A stretch of 64,000 bases of DNA from Bufo bufo. Lineage: Eukaryota > Chordata > Amphibia > Anura > Bufonidae. The notes below the pieces were generated by a model. It did no database searches. It was not told the origin of the DNA and saw only the letters and a list, made by a program, of their open reading frames with translations. How positions within the stretch are numbered: the first letter of the stretch is position 1; each line of letters opens with the position of its first letter. This document shows positions 59,685-64,000 of the stretch, in pieces. The DNA lies in NCBI RefSeq assembly GCF_905171765.1, contig NC_053391.1:267954771-268018770 (forward strand), in the 5' to 3' direction. Both the position numbers and the translations under genes were made by a program.

Positions 59685-60043
59685 TAGACCAAGATTTTTC
59701 CAGGCCAGTTATCGGAAACAAGTGTTCATCTGAATGCTCCTTCCTGATAACTGACTTGTATAATCATGCCACCGATCAGCTGATAAGTGAGCAAACACTT
59801 GTATGTAGGTTGTTCAGCATATTTCATCAGGATGAAAGATTCATGATTATAGGCAGCACAGGCATAATCACACAGGCATACTCATGCATTTTTCATCCTG
59901 AATAAAGATGCTGAACAACTTAAATACAAGTGTTTGCTCACTTATCAGCTGATCGGTGGCATGATTATACAAGTCAGTTATCAGGAAGGAGCATTCCGAT
60001 GAACACTTGTTTCCGATAACTGGCCTGGAAATAGCTTGGTCTA
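59685..60043. mobile_element. palindromic MITE in PARL intron 5
   Basis: Near-perfect arms of about 140 nt: TAGACCAAG...CCAGGCCAGTTATCGG at left, complement at right, including a TCAGCTGATAAGTGAGCAAA block. No coding. Confidence 0.8.
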
Positions 60044-60272
60044 CATGTACAATAAACATATACTGTATATATTTTCTGTTGTTCTGCTACATTGCCTGTT
60101 CCATCAGATAACTGACAGCAAGATGATGGACAGACTCAGTTGACTATAATGAGGTTTGTCAGCGTTTCTGTAATTTTATCGGACATTACAGTGCAGCATG
60201 CTGTGCTATTTTGTCCTCCTTTTTAGTGGAATCTGCAACAAAGCCTCCTATACAGATATGAACAACCCCTAA

Positions 60273-60586
60273 GGGCCAGTTCACACTGAGGTCAGCTAAA
60301 ATAAACGCCTCAAAACTGCCTCCCAGCACTTCCTTTTTTCTTTTTACACGTGGAAAAAAAGAAGTGTGGGGAAAAACAAGCAGCATGCCCTATCTTGAGG
60401 CACAATCGGCGTTGAATCTCCCATTGAAACAGAAAAAAACAGCTCAATGTAAGTCCAGGTGTTTTTTGTGTTTTCTGCACTTTTTTTGGCACAGATCTGC
60501 TTCCAAAACCTCAAGCTGAAAATTCAACCCATTGGTTAAAAAAAAATTTGGAAGAATTTTTCAAAATCAGTAATGTAAACTGGCCC
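60273..60586. mobile_element. PIF/Harbinger-like MITE (GGGCCAGTTCACAC)
   Basis: TAA at 60270-60272 and 60587-60589. Ends GGGCCAGTTCACACTG and an imperfect complement (GGGCCAGTTTACAT). Confidence 0.8.
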
Positions 60587-60780
60587 TAATACATACAAGT
60601 CTGCCAGAATGGGGCATCCACCTCTATAACCATATTAGGCCTGTTAAGCGATAGATCGTTTAACCATGTATGCAGCTTACCAGCAGAAAACTTTCAGGAA
60701 CACAGACCAAAACAGAATTGTCACATTTATGATGCTTATATTACTTTGCTATTTAAATGTGCTGTTTTTTTTCTCTACAG

Positions 60781-60930
60781 AGAATCTCTGCTTTCCCATG
60801 ATTCTTTCCACGTTTAGCCATTTCTCTCTGTTCCATATGGCTGCAAATATGTATGTATTATGGACATTTTCATCCAGTATTGTTTCTATTCTGGGCCAGG
60901 AGCAATTTTTGGCACTGTACATGTCAGCAG
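60781..60930 (+). CDS. PARL: PARL exon 6 (rhomboid core)
   Basis: The exon follows ttttctctacag and has donor gtaaga. It encodes LSTFSHFSLFHMAANMYVLW, then FSSSIVSILGQEQFLALYMSAG. The HxxxxHxxxN pattern in SHFSLFHMAAN is the rhomboid signature for the oxyanion-binding side of the active site. Strongly conserved with mammals. PARL cleaves membrane proteins such as PINK1 and PGAM5 in the mitochondrial inner membrane. Confidence 0.97.
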
Positions 60931-61366
60931 GTAAGAATGTAGGGCTTCATACTACATATAAATACAGAAAAAAACTGGATATGTTGAAACCAAAATCATT
61001 TTCAGACCTGCTTTGAAAAATGATAGCCAAAGAAAAACTTCCAGTTTTTAAACATGGGTTCATTCCAATGAATAATTAAACGTTATCCGTTAATATCTTT
61101 TGTATATTGTTAGTGTTATCATCATAAGGAGGGAGTTTCCCCTTACTACCTGCTGAGCCCTGTGCAAATGGTGTATCCACTGTTGCCTGTAATTTTTTGT
61201 TTAGAAGTCTAATTTTAATCTTAAAGGTGTATATTCTAGCCAATCAGTCTGTTTTGCTCACTTGGGTAAAAGAATTGGATTTTAAAATAAAAAATATAAA
61301 ATATTTCATATAAAAAAAATTAAACAAAAATCAAGGGGAATCCGAACAACATAAATTCCAGTTTAA

Positions 61367-61592
61367 GGGTCCATTCACATGTCCACAAAATGGATCCGCA
61401 TCCGTTCCGCAATTTTGCGGAACGGGTGCAGACGCATTTATTTTCAATGGGGCCGGAATGTGCTGTCCGCATCCGCACTTCCGCATCCGTGCTTTCGTTT
61501 CCGCAAAAAATCAGAACATGTCCTATTCTTGTCCGCAATTGCAGACAAGATTAGACATTTTCTATTGTAGTGCCAGCGATGTGAATGGACCC
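61367..61592. mobile_element. PIF/Harbinger MITE (GGGTCCATTCACAT)
   Basis: TAA at 61364-61366 and 61593-61595. Ends GGGTCCATTCACATG and complement. An internal TTCCGCAATTTTGCGGAA palindrome and GGATCCGCATCCG. Confidence 0.9.
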
Positions 61593-61799
61593 TAAATACA
61601 AGACCAATATTACCACCAAATTAAGGGGTGGAGGTCGTCTGGCTTAAAAAGCCATATTTTGCTTGTTTTTACTTTTTATCTACTTGTCCATTATTTAGGT
61701 TTCTAGTCATCTGTGACACCACATGTGGCATTTTTCCAGTTACTTCTGTATAAAAACAGAAAAAATTGAGGAAAAAGTGTTATGTACCCAAATTTTTAG

Positions 61800-62757
61800 G
61801 GCTGCAGCCATCAACTATTTTTGTAATCGAGTAATCTATAAAAAAGTCCCCATTGCCATCAGGATGCCCCCCCCCCCTCGTGTTATCAGGCTCTCCCCTA
61901 GTGCCATCAGTTGCCCCCCCAGTACTATTAGCTTCCACCCAGTGCCATTAGGCTGCCTCCCCCAGTGCCATTAGGCTGCCTCCCCCAGTGCCATTAGGCT
62001 GCCTCCCCCAGTGCCATCGGGCTGCCTCCCCCCCCCAGTGCCATCGGGCTGCCTCCCCCCCAGTGCCATCGGGCTGCCTCCCCCCCCTAGTGTCATCGGG
62101 CTGCCTCCCCCCCCAGTGCCATCGGGCTGCCTCCCCCCCCAGTGCCATCGGGCTGCCTCCCCCCCCCCAGTGCCATCGGGCTGCCTCCCCCCCCCCCCCC
62201 AGTGCCATCGGGCTGCCTCCCCCCCCCCCAGTGCCATCGGGCTGCCTCCCCCCCCAGTGCCATCGGGCTGCCTCCCCCCCCCCAGTGCCATCGGGCTGCC
62301 TCCCCCCCCCAGTGCCATCGGGCTGCCTCCCCCCCCAGTGCCATCGGGCTGCCTCCCCCCCCAGTGCCATCAGGCTGCCTCCCCCCCCCCCCCCCAGTGC
62401 CATCGGGCTGCCTCCCCCCCCAGTGCCACCATCTCCCCTTTATAACCATGTTGCCAGCGCCAGTGAAATAAAATACTTACCTTTCCTGTAGGGGCGACGC
62501 TTCACAGCTTGTCCATCTTCTTCTCCAAGTGCTGCCCTATGACCTGATGTCGGACAGTGTCGGGTCATAGTGCGTGCTTACATGCACTATGTCCTGATGA
62601 TGTGTCGGGAGGACAGTGCAGCGCGGTGCGGGCTGGCGGGTGACCATGGAGCGGTGAGTAATAGCACATGACACAAGCGAATCCTCTATGCAAAAAATTT
62701 GCATTGAGGATTTTTTTTGTGTCAAGTTACTCGATTCAATCGAGTAACAGTTTCAGC
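61800..62757. mobile_element. hAT-like element with C-rich minisatellite
   Basis: Left AGGGCTGCAGCCATCAACTA...GTAATCGAGTAATC; right GTTACTCGATT...ATCGAGTAAC...TTTCAGC. These are the degenerate ends of a common vertebrate hAT family. The interior is mostly the array 61930-62430. Confidence 0.65.
61930..62430 (+). repeat. minisatellite, 25-35-bp unit
   Basis: About 17 copies of CCCCAGTGCCATCGGGCTGC plus CTCC and a C-run of 4-15 whose length sets the unit size. Frames on both strands are repeat translations. Confidence 0.92.
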
Positions 62758-63230
62758 ATTATTACAAGTCGTCCTGCAAATTTAAAGCCCCACATAGGTC
62801 ACTACAAGAAAAAATTAAAAACGTATGCGTCTTGGGATACAGCGATTCATAAAAATGTATTATTATTTTTATGTGTGCAAAGTGTTAAAATAAAAAAAAT
62901 AAAAAAACACAAAAAACTATGTATTTGTTATTGCTAGTACAAAAATAAATTAGCAGGTACAACAATGTGTTATCAGGACTAACTTGAATAGGGACATGTA
63001 TAATAATATTTGATTATTCTGGTTTGGATGCGCCGGACAGCAGTCTGAAGGGGACATGTCAATGGACTTATTTGCTACAGAGAAGGCCCTAATGAATACA
63101 CAATTGAAAATCCACATCATACTCTATAATTTGCAGTAGATAATGGTTTTCACAGTATTGTTAAACTAAATGTCAGTACGATTATTTAACTGTAGAAGTG
63201 CATTTAAAAAAATATATTTTTTTTTTGTAG

Positions 63231-63301
63231 GAGTTGTGTCTACATTTGCAAGCTATGTGTGCAAAGCAGCCACTGGACGCTTTGGCCCATCCCTTGGTGC
63301 T
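63231..63301 (+). CDS. PARL: PARL exon 7
   Basis: The exon follows a T-run and gtag. It encodes VVSTFASYVCKAATGRFGPS, then LGA, and is phase 0 at a GTAGGT donor (63302). Human PARL continues A-S-G-A with the catalytic Ser, so this donor puts the Ser codon in the next exon, outside the window. The alternative GT four bases downstream would place Val at that site and is rejected. Confidence 0.92.
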
Positions 63302-64000
63302 GTAGGTATTTTTGCATTTTACTACACAATTTAAGTTACATTTTTTGTTTTGTTTAGAACTTATTCACATTTTTCCTGTATGATGCTACTCTTAAACAGC
63401 TGATCGGGGCGAGGAGAGGGGTTCAGGGTGTTGAACCACTGCCGATCAAAAATTTATAGCCTGTTCTGAGGAAAGGGCATCAATAACGGTGTCTTGTAAT
63501 ATCCCAATCCTCAGAATAGGTCATCAATATGAGATTGGTTAGGGTCCTACTCCCGACACCCCTGCTGTACGAAAAGGCAGTAGCAGTGAGCACTTATACC
63601 TCTACCTAGGCCATGTGACATCATGGTCATTGGTCACATGGCTTAGGCCCAGCTCAGTCCCATTCAGTTAAATGGGGCTGAGCTGCAATACCAAGGCCAG
63701 CCATTACCCAGTGGATGTTGCTTTGTTTGGTAAGCTGTGAGGAGGATACGGTGCTCACCAGAGCTCCGTAAAGAGCCGCGGCTTCCTTAAACAGCTGATC
63801 GACGGTCTCCCGGAAGTCTGGCCCCCGCCAATCTTATATTGATGACCTATCCTGAAGATAGGCCCTCAATATGAATATACCCCAAATTTTTTTTTAAAAA
63901 CCCACCTGTTTTAGGCCTTAAAGAGGACCTGTCACAACAGAATGCAAATCTGCAGGCAACGTGTTATAGAGTAGTAGAAGCTGAGCAGATTGATGTATAG
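63302..64000 (+). other. PARL: start of PARL intron 7, with T2-like repeat fragments
   Basis: 63385-63890 carries CAGCTGATCG, GGTCATCAATAT and GACCTATCCTGAAGATAGG blocks in the order of the T2-like MITE at 36252. At about 63929 TTAAAGAGGACCTGTCA opens another T2-type MITE that leaves the window. No gene. Confidence 0.7.

Noticed and set aside
61948..62491. Pro/Gly-rich frames on both strands
   Set aside because: They arise from the C-rich minisatellite; frames are open on both strands because the unit lacks stops.
63302..63305. PARL exon 7 ending at 63305
   Set aside because: It would replace the conserved catalytic Ser with Val; the donor at 63302 keeps phase and conservation.

Overview
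The window looks like vertebrate genomic DNA, most likely from an anuran amphibian. It has spliced exons with GT/AG introns and an exceptional load of nested transposons: DIRS, Penelope-like, chromodomain Gypsy, Tc1, PIF/Harbinger, hAT, TTAA-target T2/Kolobok- or piggyBac-like elements, and a CR1-like LINE. The species call is inference from the repeat mix. No database search was possible.

One host gene is recognisable: PARL, the mitochondrial inner-membrane rhomboid protease, on the + strand. Six internal exons (called exons 2-7 by similarity to human PARL) lie at 36727-36898, 44022-44162, 46173-46221, 57748-57843, 60781-60930 and 63231-63301. All junction phases agree. Exon 1 was not found, and the 3' exons, including the catalytic-serine codon, lie beyond base 64000.

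Bases 1-27318 are a Russian doll. A PIF/Harbinger element, with a MADF-like gene at left and a HARBI1-type transposase at right, holds a DIRS retrotransposon (about 3330-25013). A Tc1 element (6416-7999), a Gypsy retrotransposon (8971-23405) and a solo LTR (23917-24565) interrupt the DIRS element. The Gypsy 5' LTR is itself split by an inverted pair of Penelope-like elements (14046-23174). A hAT element sits in the Harbinger MADF exon, and a small hAT-like MITE in the transposase intron.

Bases 27320-36700 hold a CR1-like LINE in three pieces, split by a 4.6-kb TTAA-flanked element that carries its own 2.1-kb fold-back insert, and by a second TTAA repeat. A decayed Tc1-like transposase and a T2-like MITE follow.

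From 36.7 to 64 kb the PARL introns are filled with a second 4.57-kb TTAA element, many PIF/Harbinger MITEs with TAA/TTA target duplications, T2-type MITEs, a decayed hAT/ZBED transposase, palindromes and minisatellites. The most informative structures are the hammerhead-ribozyme-like motifs in the Penelope copies, the DIRS internal complementary region, and the empty-site comparison between the two TTAA elements.
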